This document shows positions 19,644 to 29,074 of a stretch of DNA of 64,000 nucleotides, one piece after another. The notes beneath the pieces were generated by a model, which saw only the letters and a list, made by a program, of their open reading frames with translations, was not told where the DNA came from and made no database searches. This DNA comes from an uncultured Pseudomonadota bacterium (lineage in GTDB: Bacteria > Pseudomonadota > Gammaproteobacteria > Burkholderiales > SG8-39): assembly GCA_903829815.1 (NCBI GenBank), contig CAIKRR010000027.1, forward strand, positions 25,112 through 89,111, given 5' to 3'. The first letter of the stretch is position 1. The number at the start of each line of letters is the position of its first letter. A program made the translations under genes and the position numbers.

Positions 19644-20672
19644 ATGTCGATCTTCCTCTCACGCCGACTGGCATCGCTGCTCACCGTGTGCTGCCTCGGG
19701 TTCATCGCCCCGGCAGCCCTCGCCCAGGCCCTCTCGGCCATCCGGCTCAACACATTCCCGAACGCCACCAACCTGGCGCTCTACTACGGCCTCGCCCACG
19801 GCGTCTTCGAACGCCACGGCATCGCCCTCGACCTGCGGTTCACGCCCAACTCGGAAGCGCAGCGCGACGGACTCGCCCGCGGCGAATTCGAGATGGCCTA
19901 TTCGGCCGTCGACAACGCCGTCGCCATGGTCGAACTGGCACGCGAAAATGTCGTGATCGTGTCCGGCGGTGACAGCAGCATGAACGAGTTCATGGTGCGC
20001 CCCGAGATCCGTACCCTCGAGGACCTGCGGGGCCGCACGCTCGTTGTCGACCGGCCCGAGACCGCCTACGCACTGCAGGCCAAGAAGGTGCTGCGCCGCG
20101 CCGGCCTCCTGCCGGGTCGCGACTACCAGTTGCGCGCCATCGGCGCGACCATTCCGCGCATCGAGGCCATGCAGGCCGATGCCACGAACGCCATGGCGAT
20201 GCTCAATCCCCCGTTCACGTTCGTGGCCCGCGAAAGGGGTTTGAAGAGCTTCGGGCGCTTCACCGATCTGGTCGGGCCTTACCAGGGCGGCGGGCTTTTC
20301 GTGATGCGCCGCTGGGCCCGGGCGCATGGCGAGGTCCTCGAGCGATTCCTGGCCGCCTACATCGAATCGACTCGCCTCGCGCTCGCACCGGCGCAGCGCG
20401 CCGAGGCCGAACGACTGCTCGTGACCCGGCTGAAGCAGACCCCGGCCGTGGCCACCCAGACCCTCGAGATACTGCTCGCCCCGGGCTTCGGACTCGCCCC
20501 GGACGCAAGGTTCGATCTGGCCGGCTTTCGCGAAGTGCTCTCGCTGCGCGCGGAAGTCGAGGGCCAATGGGGTGGTGTAGCGCCCTCGCCCGAGCGCTAC
20601 TACGATCTCAGCTGGTACGACAACGCCCTCGCGCGCCTCGCGCGCACCGCCTCACCGGAGCAATCACGATGA
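19644..20672 (+). CDS. ABC transporter substrate-binding protein (NMT1/SsuA-like)
   Basis: Signal peptide then IRLNTFPNATNLALYYGLAHGVFERHGIALDLRFTPNSEAQRDGLARGEFEMAYSAVDNAV. Confidence 0.82.
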   Translation: MSIFLSRRLASLLTVCCLGFIAPAALAQALSAIRLNTFPNATNLALYYGLAHGVFERHGIALDLRFTPNSEAQRDGLARGEFEMAYSAVDNAVAMVELARENVVIVSGGDSSMNEFMVRPEIRTLEDLRGRTLVVDRPETAYALQAKKVLRRAGLLPGRDYQLRAIGATIPRIEAMQADATNAMAMLNPPFTFVARERGLKSFGRFTDLVGPYQGGGLFVMRRWARAHGEVLERFLAAYIESTRLALAPAQRAEAERLLVTRLKQTPAVATQTLEILLAPGFGLAPDARFDLAGFREVLSLRAEVEGQWGGVAPSPERYYDLSWYDNALARLARTASPEQSR

Positions 20673-21673
20673 CCCTCGACACAGGCACTCCAGCGGAAGG
20701 CTGGCGACTCCACCAGCACGGTGGTCCCGAGGTACTCACCTGGGCGCAGTGGACGATACCGGCCCCGGGTCCGGGCCAGGTCCTGATGCGCAACACCGCC
20801 ATTGGCGTGAACTACCGTGACGTGCTGGTGCGTGCCGGCGCGCACGCGGTGAAAGGCTTTCCGATCGGTCTGGGTCTGGAGAGTGCCGGGGTCATCGAGG
20901 CCATCGGGCCAGGCGTCGAAGGGCTCACGATCGGGCAACGCATCGTGTGCGTGGCCGGGCCCGACGGCGCCTACGCCACCGCGCGACTCGTCCCGGCAGC
21001 GCGCGTCATCCCGCTACCCAATGCCATCGACGATGCCATCGCTGCCTCGATGATGATTCGCGGGATGACCGCACGCTATCTGCTGCATGACACCTACGCG
21101 GTACAACCGGGCGACACGATCCTCATTCACGCGGCCGCGGGCGGTGTCGGCCTCATCGTCTGTCAGTGGGCGAAGCGGCTGGGGGCCACCGTGATCGGCA
21201 CGGTGGGCAGTCGTGAAAAGGCCGAGATCGCGCGAGCGCACGGCTGCGACTACCCGATCGTCTATACCGAAGAAGATTTCGCCGCCCGCGTGCGCGAGAT
21301 CACCGGCGGCAAGGGCGTGCCCGTCGTCTACGATTCGGTGGGCAAGGACACCTTCGAAGGGTCACTCTCCTGCCTGCGCCCGCGCGGCATCATGGCTTCA
21401 TTCGGGGAAGCCTCGGGCGACCCTGAGCCGATCGCGCCGCGGCGGCTGGGGCAACTCGGGTCGATCTTTCTCACCCACCCGAGCCTGCCCGATTACACCG
21501 CCACCCGCGCCGACCTGCTCAAGTGCGCCAACGACCTCTTTGCGCAGGTGGCGAGCGGTCTGGTGCGCATCTCGGTGCATGCACGCCTTGCACTGCGCGA
21601 AGCGCCGGCAGCCCATGCGCTGCTCGAATCGCGAGGCACCAGCGGCTCGATCGTGCTGACCGTGACCGGTTGA
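20669..21673 (+). CDS. Quinone oxidoreductase-like zinc-independent MDR-family protein
   Basis: HQHGGPEVLTWAQWTIPAPGPGQVLMRNTAIGVNYRDVLVRAG, ILIHAAAGGVGLIVCQWAKRLGATVIGTV; ATGA overlap with upstream gene. Confidence 0.92.
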   Translation: MTLDTGTPAEGWRLHQHGGPEVLTWAQWTIPAPGPGQVLMRNTAIGVNYRDVLVRAGAHAVKGFPIGLGLESAGVIEAIGPGVEGLTIGQRIVCVAGPDGAYATARLVPAARVIPLPNAIDDAIAASMMIRGMTARYLLHDTYAVQPGDTILIHAAAGGVGLIVCQWAKRLGATVIGTVGSREKAEIARAHGCDYPIVYTEEDFAARVREITGGKGVPVVYDSVGKDTFEGSLSCLRPRGIMASFGEASGDPEPIAPRRLGQLGSIFLTHPSLPDYTATRADLLKCANDLFAQVASGLVRISVHARLALREAPAAHALLESRGTSGSIVLTVTG

Positions 21674-21767
21674 ACTCGCCCGCCTCGAGCAGAACCACGT
21701 GCTCGGGCTGGAGCGATCGCGGCGTACGCCAGGAAAATACCGGCCAGTCGGGCTGTTGCCCGTTTCA

Positions 21768-21807
21768 GGCCATGAGCGACAGAAGGGCTTCCCATCGCTC
21801 ACAGGCC
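21768..21807. terminator. Possible bidirectional terminator hairpin between convergent genes
   Basis: ggcc-a-tgagcga ... tcgctca-ca-ggcc near-palindrome spanning the stop of the minus-strand Bug gene; no clear U-tract. Confidence 0.3.
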
Positions 21808-22821
21808 CTGCAGTCTCACCCCCGCCGCCTTCACCACCGGAGTCCAGCGCCGGATGTCATCGGCGATGAACTCGGTGTACTCGGCCTGTCCACGTCCGGA
21901 GAGCACCATCCCGAGTTCGGCAAAGCGGGCCTGAAGGTCGGGGAGTGCAAGGACCTTGCGACCCTCGAGTTGCAGCCGATCGACGATGTCGCGCGGGGTG
22001 CCGGCCGGTGCCGAAATGCCGAACCAGGCAAAGCCGCTCACGCCTGGCACGATCTCGTCCATGGTGGGCGTCTCCGGATAATGGGCCAGGCGCTGCTGGC
22101 TCGAGATGGCGAGCAGGCGCAGCTTGCCCGAACGGACATAGGGGGTGGAGGCCGGCAGCCCGTCGAAGATGGCATCGATCTGTCCTGCCATCAGGTCGGC
22201 AATGGCAGGACCTGTTCCCTTGTAGGGAACATGCACCATGTCGATGCGAGCGCGCTGCTTGATCATCTCGCCGGTGAGATGTCCGGCCGAACCCACCGCG
22301 GCCGAGGCAAAGGTCATGCGCCCGGGGCGCGCCCGCGCCATCCCGAGAAATTCCTCGAAGCTCCTTGCCAGGTGATTGGCATTGACCAGAAACCCGTTGG
22401 CAAACGACGAGATCATCAGCACATGCTCGAAATCGGTCAGTGGCTGGTACCCCGCCGTGCCCTGCACCAGGGGCCCGGTGGAGATCGACGCGTTGTTCGA
22501 CAGCAGCAAGGTGTAGCCATCGGGGGCCGAGCGGGCAACCGCCTCGGCACCGATGAGGCCGGAAGCACCCGGCTTGTTCTCGATGACGATGGGCTGGCGC
22601 AGGACATCGGACAGGCGCGGCACAACCAGACGGGCGATGACGTCGCCACCACCGCTCGGCGCGAAGGGCACGACGAAGCGGATCGGTCGCGCGGGCCATG
22701 TGGTCTGCGCGAACGCCAGCAGGGGCACGAAGGCCGCGAGCGCCATCAGCACCATGAGCCCCCGGAGCGCCGCAGCGGCCGGGCCAGCCCTGCCGGTTTT
22801 CAGAAGGGTACGTTGGTGCAT
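21799..22821 (-). CDS. Bug/TctC family substrate-binding protein
   Basis: WPARPIRFVVPFAPSGGGDVIARLVVPRLSDVLRQPIVIENKPGASGLIGAEAVARSAPDGYTLLL. Confidence 0.92.
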   Translation of the reverse strand: MHQRTLLKTGRAGPAAAALRGLMVLMALAAFVPLLAFAQTTWPARPIRFVVPFAPSGGGDVIARLVVPRLSDVLRQPIVIENKPGASGLIGAEAVARSAPDGYTLLLSNNASISTGPLVQGTAGYQPLTDFEHVLMISSFANGFLVNANHLARSFEEFLGMARARPGRMTFASAAVGSAGHLTGEMIKQRARIDMVHVPYKGTGPAIADLMAGQIDAIFDGLPASTPYVRSGKLRLLAISSQQRLAHYPETPTMDEIVPGVSGFAWFGISAPAGTPRDIVDRLQLEGRKVLALPDLQARFAELGMVLSGRGQAEYTEFIADDIRRWTPVVKAAGVRLQGL

Positions 22822-22928
22822 GGCAGCCGCTTCATGAGAAGTCCTTGACCGGGGTAGGGGCATCGCGCGCCAGCCATCAGACTCGATGAAATCACGCGGC
22901 ACGCCATGCTAGATTCAATCGATCGACG

Positions 22929-24194
22929 ATGCCAGACAAGGCACGATCGCAACAGCGAGCGAGTGGACCGATGACAGACAGATCCCGCCTGAAAGCCTCG
23001 GCAGACGATTGCGTGCTCATCGCAGGCGGTGGCCCGGTGGGGATGACCGCTGCATTGTGCCTTGCCCAGGCTGGCATCTCAGTGCAACTGTTCGAGGCAG
23101 CCGGTGATGTCAGCGAGGACCTGCGCGCCTCGACCTTTCACCCGCCCACGCTCGACATGCTCGATCGCTTCGGCATCACGGCCGAACTCATCGCCCAGGG
23201 ACTCATCTGCCCGAGCTGGCAGATTCGACTGCATCCCTCGGGGGAAAGGGCCGAATTTGATCTCTCGGTACTGGCCAATGACACCGCACACCCCTACAGG
23301 CTGCAGTGCGAGCAGTGGAAACTGTCGCGCGCGCTGCTGCGCCGCTTGCAGGCGCACCCGCTTGCGACGGTGAACTTCAATACCCGCATCACCGGTCTTT
23401 CGCAGGATGACGAAGGTGTCAGCGCAACCCTCGAGCACGATGACGAGACCCGCTCGGTGCGCGGCCGCTACCTCATCGGCGCCGATGGCGCGCGCAGCGT
23501 GGTGCGACAGTCGCTTGGCATCGAGTTCGAGGGGAGCACCTACCCCGAAACCACCATTCTTGCCACCACTCGCTTTGCCTTTGATGAGCACTTGAGCGGG
23601 CTCTCGAATGTGAGCTACTGCTGGCGTGAGGGTGCAGCCAACTTCAGCCTGCTGCGCCTGCCCGGCGTTTGGCGCGTGAGCATCTATCCGCCCGAAGACC
23701 GGCCGATCGAAGAATCCCTCGAGCCACCGGCGATCGAAGAGGCCCTGCAGGCCATCGTGCCCCGCGCCGAGGCGTATGACGTGCTCGAGCGACGCCCCTA
23801 TCGGGTGCATCAGCGCATCGCCACCCGGTATCGCGAGGGGCGGGTCTTTCTGGCCGGTGACGCAGCGCACCTCAACAGCCCCTCGGGCGGCATGGGCATG
23901 AATGGCGGCGTCCACGATGCCATCAACCTTGCCGACAAGGTCACGCAGGTCTGGCGAGGGGCCGATGCGACGCTGCTCGATCGCTACGAACGCCAGCGCC
24001 GGCCCGCCGCCATCGAGCAGATCATCGCCCAGGCCGATGCCAACCGCTCGCGCATGCGCGAGCGCGATACTCGACGCCGCAGCGAGATTCTGGCCGGGCT
24101 GCAGGCCATCATCGCCGACCGCACACGACTGCATGCGCACCTTCTCAAGACCTCGATGATCACAGGGCTGCGACAGGCGGAACAGACGCTCTGA
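22929..24194 (+). CDS. FAD-dependent monooxygenase (PHBH fold, UbiH/aromatic hydroxylase-like)
   Basis: VLIAGGGPVGMTAALCLAQAGISVQLFE, LIGADGARSVVRQSLGIEFEG, FLAGDAAHLNSPSGGMGMNGGVHDAINL. Confidence 0.9.
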   Translation: MPDKARSQQRASGPMTDRSRLKASADDCVLIAGGGPVGMTAALCLAQAGISVQLFEAAGDVSEDLRASTFHPPTLDMLDRFGITAELIAQGLICPSWQIRLHPSGERAEFDLSVLANDTAHPYRLQCEQWKLSRALLRRLQAHPLATVNFNTRITGLSQDDEGVSATLEHDDETRSVRGRYLIGADGARSVVRQSLGIEFEGSTYPETTILATTRFAFDEHLSGLSNVSYCWREGAANFSLLRLPGVWRVSIYPPEDRPIEESLEPPAIEEALQAIVPRAEAYDVLERRPYRVHQRIATRYREGRVFLAGDAAHLNSPSGGMGMNGGVHDAINLADKVTQVWRGADATLLDRYERQRRPAAIEQIIAQADANRSRMRERDTRRRSEILAGLQAIIADRTRLHAHLLKTSMITGLRQAEQTL

Positions 24195-24209
24195 GCCCTC
24201 TGAGCCCAA

Positions 24210-24950
24210 TCAGCCAAGCGTCGCCGCCAGGCGCGGTGCAGCCGCCCTCAGCGTGGCCGAAGCAGGCAGGCCGAGCGAGCGCAGCAACTGCCACGCGCCA
24301 CACAGGTTGGAGGACAGCAGCGGCACCTTCAACCCGGCCTGCCGAGCGAGGATGGCGGGCAGCGTGAGCATGCCAGTGCCCGAGAGCAGCACGGCACTGC
24401 CCGACGAGGGATGCACCCGCGCCAGACCTGCCAGCACTTCGGCCGTCTCGAGTTCATAGGCGCGAAAGATCTCGCCCAGCTTCACCACCTCGCTGACACG
24501 GTGGCCCGAGGCTTCCCAGTAGGCCACGGCGAGCTCGGTCAGCCAGTCAGGGTACGGTGACACGAGGCACAAGGTGTCGCAATCAAGTACGGCCAGCGCC
24601 TCGAGGATGGCGCGACTCGCCGTCCAGACCGGCTTGCCGCCAGCCGCCGCAGCGAGTTCCTCGCTCAGCGCCCGATCGGCTGCTGGGCCCAGGGCATAGG
24701 TGGCACCGGTCGAGCCCACATAGAGGGCATCGAGCCGCAAGGCCCCAAAACTGGCAATCGCGGGCGAATAGTGCGCTGCGTAAGCCGCATTGCGCTGCTG
24801 CAGGTTACCCGGCAGCACCGGCAGACGCGTGGTGTACATCGCCACTGCCTCAGGCAATAGCGCATGCAGTTCGGGCTCCACCGTAGGGTTGGCCGGCGGG
24901 GTGATGATGCCCACGCGTGGCTGTGTCCCCTGCAGCAGCCCGTCACTCAT
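24210..24950 (-). CDS. Asp/Glu racemase superfamily protein (arylmalonate decarboxylase/maleate isomerase-like) lacking the canonical Cys pair
   Basis: PRVGIITPPANPTVEPELHALLP...ALYVGSTGATYALG...LVSPYPDWLTELAVAYWEASG...VLLSGTGMLTLPAI. Confidence 0.75.
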   Translation of the reverse strand: MSDGLLQGTQPRVGIITPPANPTVEPELHALLPEAVAMYTTRLPVLPGNLQQRNAAYAAHYSPAIASFGALRLDALYVGSTGATYALGPAADRALSEELAAAAGGKPVWTASRAILEALAVLDCDTLCLVSPYPDWLTELAVAYWEASGHRVSEVVKLGEIFRAYELETAEVLAGLARVHPSSGSAVLLSGTGMLTLPAILARQAGLKVPLLSSNLCGAWQLLRSLGLPASATLRAAAPRLAATLG

Positions 24951-25794
24951 AGCGCTTGCCCAGCGCCAGCAGATCGGGGGTACCAATCACCCGGTTCAAC
25001 TGATCGAAGTCGAGCATGTGCTCGCGCCAGGGCGTTGTCGTACCAGCGGCCTTCAGACTTTCGAAGTAGCCTTGCAGCGCATGCGCAAAGGCGCGCACCG
25101 TGCCGCCCGGGAAGATGGCGATGCGATAACCCAGACGCTCGAGTTCGGCGGCAGGCATGACAGGCGTCTTGCCGCCTTCGACCATGTTGGCAAGCAGCGG
25201 CACACGATGCGCAAAGCGGGCGAGTGCCTGCTGCATCTGGGTCACATCGCGCAACGCCTCGATGAAGAGCACATCGGCACCGGCTACCAGGTACTGCTCG
25301 GCACGCTCGAGCGCCGCCTCCAGCCCTTCGACCGCCACTGCGTCGGTGCGCGCAATGATGAGGGTCTCGGTGCTGGCACGCGCATCGAGCGCAGCGCGGA
25401 TCTTGCCGGTCATCTCGTCCGTGGTCACCAGCGTCTTGCCGTCGAGGTGGCCGCAGCGCTTGGGCAGCGTCTGGTCCTCGAGCTGCAGCGCACTGGCACC
25501 GGCGCGCTCGAACATCCTCACCGTACGCATGACGTTGAGCGCATTGCCAAAGCCGGTATCGGCATCGACGATGAGCGGCAGCGCCACCCGCTCGCGGATG
25601 TTCTCGATGACATTGGCCACTTCACTCGCGGTGACGAGGCCAATGTCGGAGCGGCCAAGCCGGGTGTAGGCAATGCTTGCACCCGAGAGATAGGCAGCCT
25701 CGAACCCGGCCTGCTCAACCAGCAGGGCAGTGAGCGCGTCGTGAACGCCGGGGGCGAGCAAGAGGGCCGGTCGGGCAAGGCGTTGTCTGAGCAT
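24943..25794 (-). CDS. Isocitrate lyase/PEP mutase superfamily lyase (methylisocitrate/dimethylmalate lyase or oxaloacetate decarboxylase-like)
   Basis: LLAPGVHDALTALLVEQAGFEAAYLSGASIAYTRLG, LIVDADTGFGN, LEDQTLPKRCGHLDGK. Confidence 0.9.
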   Translation of the reverse strand: MLRQRLARPALLLAPGVHDALTALLVEQAGFEAAYLSGASIAYTRLGRSDIGLVTASEVANVIENIRERVALPLIVDADTGFGNALNVMRTVRMFERAGASALQLEDQTLPKRCGHLDGKTLVTTDEMTGKIRAALDARASTETLIIARTDAVAVEGLEAALERAEQYLVAGADVLFIEALRDVTQMQQALARFAHRVPLLANMVEGGKTPVMPAAELERLGYRIAIFPGGTVRAFAHALQGYFESLKAAGTTTPWREHMLDFDQLNRVIGTPDLLALGKRYE

Positions 25795-25956
25795 CTTGAT
25801 GGCTCGCGTCGATGAGTGACTGCAATGATCGCAGGCTCGGGGGCGTCGTGCAGGCCACGCGCAACGGGCCTCGAGCAACGGCGATGGGCTCCCACCGCCC
25901 AGCCCGACCGGCATGGCATGATGCCAGCCTCACGCGCCCCCAGGAGGAGCTCAGAC

Positions 25957-26778
25957 ATGCAACGCACTTTCTCGATGCTGGCAGCCGCAGCCCTTGTCGG
26001 CCTGGCCGGCAACACCGCAACACTCGCACAGACCGCCCCCGAAGTCACCCTGTCGCGGATCGACTGCGGCACGCCGGTGCTCAACGACGTGGCGGTGCGC
26101 TTCAGCGACACCTTCGCCTACAACGGCCTCAAGGTGATGTTCACCTTCAGTTGCTACCTGGTGCGCCATGGCGACGAGTACCTGCTTTGGGATACCGGAC
26201 ACTCGATGAGTGCCGGTGCCCCGGCACCCAAGGTGAGCATCGTCGACCAGCTCGCCGCGGCGCGCGTCACCCCCGAGCAGATCAGGTACGTCGGCATCAG
26301 TCACTTTCACGCCGACCACACCGGGCAGGTGGCGTCCTTTCCGGGCGCCACCCTGCTGATCGGCAAGGGTGACTGGGATGGCATCACGGCAGTGCCGCCC
26401 ATGCCGGGTGCCAACGCGGCACCCTTTGCCCACTGGGCCAGCGGTGCCGGCAAGCGTGAGTCCCTCGGCGGCGACAAGGACGTGTTCGGCGATGGCACGG
26501 TCATCATCATGAACACACCCGGTCATACGCCAGGCCATCGCAGCCTGCTCGTTCGCCTGAAGGAAAAGGGGCCCGTGCTCATCAGCGGCGACCTCACGCA
26601 CTTTCACGAGAACTACGAATCGAACGGCGTGCCGTCGTTCAACTTCCATCGCGGCGATACGCTCGCCTCGCTCGACCGGTTCAAGAAGGCTGCGGCCAAC
26701 CTGAAGGCCACGGTCGTGATCCAGCACGACGCGCGCGATGTGGGGCTCTTGCCTGCACTGCCGGCGTTCGCCAGGTAA
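25957..26778 (+). CDS. Metallo-beta-lactamase-fold hydrolase, N-acyl-homoserine lactonase-like, with predicted signal peptide
   Basis: MQRTFSMLAAAALVGLAGNTATLAQ; ISHFHADHTGQVASF (HxHxDH), NTPGHTPGHRSLLVRL, LISGDLTHF. Confidence 0.85.
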   Translation: MQRTFSMLAAAALVGLAGNTATLAQTAPEVTLSRIDCGTPVLNDVAVRFSDTFAYNGLKVMFTFSCYLVRHGDEYLLWDTGHSMSAGAPAPKVSIVDQLAAARVTPEQIRYVGISHFHADHTGQVASFPGATLLIGKGDWDGITAVPPMPGANAAPFAHWASGAGKRESLGGDKDVFGDGTVIIMNTPGHTPGHRSLLVRLKEKGPVLISGDLTHFHENYESNGVPSFNFHRGDTLASLDRFKKAAANLKATVVIQHDARDVGLLPALPAFAR

Positions 26779-26786
26779 GGGGGCGG

Positions 26787-27869
26787 CTACTCGGGTTCGA
26801 TGCCGGCCAGTCGCACCATCTCGGCGTAGAGCTTCAACTGGCCTTCGAGATAGGCGCGAAATTCCTCGGGACTCGTGGGCGAGGGTTCGAAGCCCTGCTC
26901 CTGCAGTCGCTTGCGCAGGGCGGGGTCATCGAACACGCGGCGCATCGCGGCGTTGAGGCGCGCCACCACCTCGGGCGCCATGCCCGCAGGACCGAGCAGG
27001 CCGAACCAGCCGGCATCGATGTCCATGCCCGGGATTCCCGCCTCACCCAGCGTGGGGATATCGGGCAGGGAGGCAAGCCGGCGATGGCCGGTCACGGCCA
27101 GCGCACGCAGACGACCCGAAGCCTGGTAGGGCAGCACGAGAAGCTCGTTGGACATCATGGCCTGGATCTCGCCCGAGAGCAGTGCGCCAGTGGCAAGCCC
27201 GCCGCTCTTGTAAGGCACATGCGTCATGTGCAGGCCGGCCCGTGCATTGAAGAGTGCCCCTGCGAGATGAATCGTGTTGCCGATGCCCGGTGAGCCGTAG
27301 GCGATGTTGGTCTCGGGCCGGCGGGCCAGCGCCACGAATTCGGCAGCACTGCGCGCTGGCAGCGATGGCGTGACAGCCAGGATGAACGCCTGCTGCGAGC
27401 ACAGGTTGGTGATCGGTGTGAAATCGCGCAAGGGGTCGAACGGCAGCTTGCGATAGATGCTCGGGTTCACCACCAGCGAGGCCGAGACCACGAGCAGCGT
27501 ATGCCCATCGGGCGCCGCCTTGGCGACCGCATCGGCACCAATGATGCCGTTGGCGCCCAGCCGGTTCTCGACCACCACCGATTGCCCGGTCTGCGCTGCG
27601 TACTGCTGTCCGACCAGCCGTGCGATGGTATCGGGCGCACCCGGCCCGAAGGGCACGATGATGCGGATCGGACGGGCAGCGGTGCCTTGCGCCTGCGCGG
27701 GCACTGTCCATCCGGTGAGACTGGCCAGCACGAGCGCAGCACCAAGCCCGACGCGGGCGGCCAGTGCCCGGCCGACATGCCCGGCGGTTCGTGCCCCGCT
27801 CGTCGCCCCGCTCGTCGCCACTACCGCACGGCAGACCCGCCGAACACGCCTGCGCGCATTCACGCTCAT
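26787..27869 (-). CDS. Bug/TctC family substrate-binding protein
   Basis: RPIRIIVPFGPGAPDTIARLVGQQYAAQTGQSVVVENRLGANGIIGADAVAKAAPDGHTLLV; ATGA overlap with upstream M20 gene. Confidence 0.92.
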   Translation of the reverse strand: MSVNARRRVRRVCRAVVATSGATSGARTAGHVGRALAARVGLGAALVLASLTGWTVPAQAQGTAARPIRIIVPFGPGAPDTIARLVGQQYAAQTGQSVVVENRLGANGIIGADAVAKAAPDGHTLLVVSASLVVNPSIYRKLPFDPLRDFTPITNLCSQQAFILAVTPSLPARSAAEFVALARRPETNIAYGSPGIGNTIHLAGALFNARAGLHMTHVPYKSGGLATGALLSGEIQAMMSNELLVLPYQASGRLRALAVTGHRRLASLPDIPTLGEAGIPGMDIDAGWFGLLGPAGMAPEVVARLNAAMRRVFDDPALRKRLQEQGFEPSPTSPEEFRAYLEGQLKLYAEMVRLAGIEPE

Positions 27870-29074
27870 GATGATGTTGTCCCCTTCAACCCGAGCACGG
27901 CCCGCACCACATCGAGCTGGATGAGCGACGCGTCGATCATCTGTGCGATTGGAATCGATTCATTCGGCGCATGGCCCTGCCCACCCTCGCCCGGCCCGAA
28001 ATCGATGATCTCGATACCGTCGCGGGCGAAGTAGCGTCCATCGAAGACGCCGACAGCATTCACGAAACGCGCTGGCGCCCCCAGGTGGCTGGCGATGGCG
28101 GCATTGAAGGCCGCAAACATGGGCCCGTCGTCACGACTCTGGAAGCCGGCCGAGGCGGTGAGCTGGCTCACCTCGACGGTGCCCTCAGGCTCACCGGCAC
28201 TCAGGAGGCAATCGCGCAATTCGGCAAAGGCGTCAGCGGGGTTCTCGCTCGGCAGCAGACGCCGGTCGATCCGGACCTTGCAGTGCGCAGGCACCACATT
28301 GGGCTGCTCGCCCCCCTCGATGGTGCCCACATTGATCATCGAGGCCAGCTCGCCGCCCGGCGATGCGGCACGCCGGCGGGCAATGGCCGGACTCAGATCG
28401 CGCTCGACACGGGAGAGCAATCGCATCATTCGAAGAATGGCGTTGTCACCCGTCGGCGCGGCGCCGGCGTGGGCAGCACGGCCATGAGTGACCACTTGCA
28501 CCCAGATTACGCCCCGTTCGGCCACGATCATCTGATTTTCGGTCGGGGCACCGACCACCAGCATGTCGGGCCGCACCATGCCTTCGCCACGCAGTCGAGC
28601 CAGCCCGTCGGGACCGAGATTTTCCTCGTCGCCCACGAAAGTGAAGACGACCTCGCCACGCGCCGGCCCTCCGGCGCGAGCAATTTCGCGCGCAAGCCAC
28701 AGGTGACAGGCAGCAGCGCCCTTGGCGTTGGAGGCCCCAAGGCCATGCAGACGCCCCTCGCGAACCACCGGACCATACGGCTCGGTATGCCAGGCCGCCA
28801 GATCACCCGGGCCGATGGTGTCAACGTGCACGTTGAAAACGAGCGAAGGATGACCGCTGCCCAGACGTGCCACCACATTGGTCGAGGCACCGAAGCGAGG
28901 CGTGTCGACCCGGTAGCCGCTGGCGAGGAGATCGCGCGCGATGCGCTCGGCGATGGCGCTGGTATCACCCGGGGGCGAGCGTGAATCGATCGCCACCAGA
29001 TCACCCAGCGTGGCAACCAGATCGCGCCCGATCGGCTCGCGGTCGACGGGGCGTCCAGATTGGCTGTGCGTCAT
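27866..29074 (-). CDS. M20 family metallopeptidase/deacylase (ArgE/DapE-like)
   Basis: LVFNVHVDTIGPGDLAAW, GLGASNAKGAAACHLW, FTFVGDEENLGPDG; start MTHSQSGRPVDREPIG at 29074. Confidence 0.85.
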   Translation of the reverse strand: MTHSQSGRPVDREPIGRDLVATLGDLVAIDSRSPPGDTSAIAERIARDLLASGYRVDTPRFGASTNVVARLGSGHPSLVFNVHVDTIGPGDLAAWHTEPYGPVVREGRLHGLGASNAKGAAACHLWLAREIARAGGPARGEVVFTFVGDEENLGPDGLARLRGEGMVRPDMLVVGAPTENQMIVAERGVIWVQVVTHGRAAHAGAAPTGDNAILRMMRLLSRVERDLSPAIARRRAASPGGELASMINVGTIEGGEQPNVVPAHCKVRIDRRLLPSENPADAFAELRDCLLSAGEPEGTVEVSQLTASAGFQSRDDGPMFAAFNAAIASHLGAPARFVNAVGVFDGRYFARDGIEIIDFGPGEGGQGHAPNESIPIAQMIDASLIQLDVVRAVLGLKGTTSS

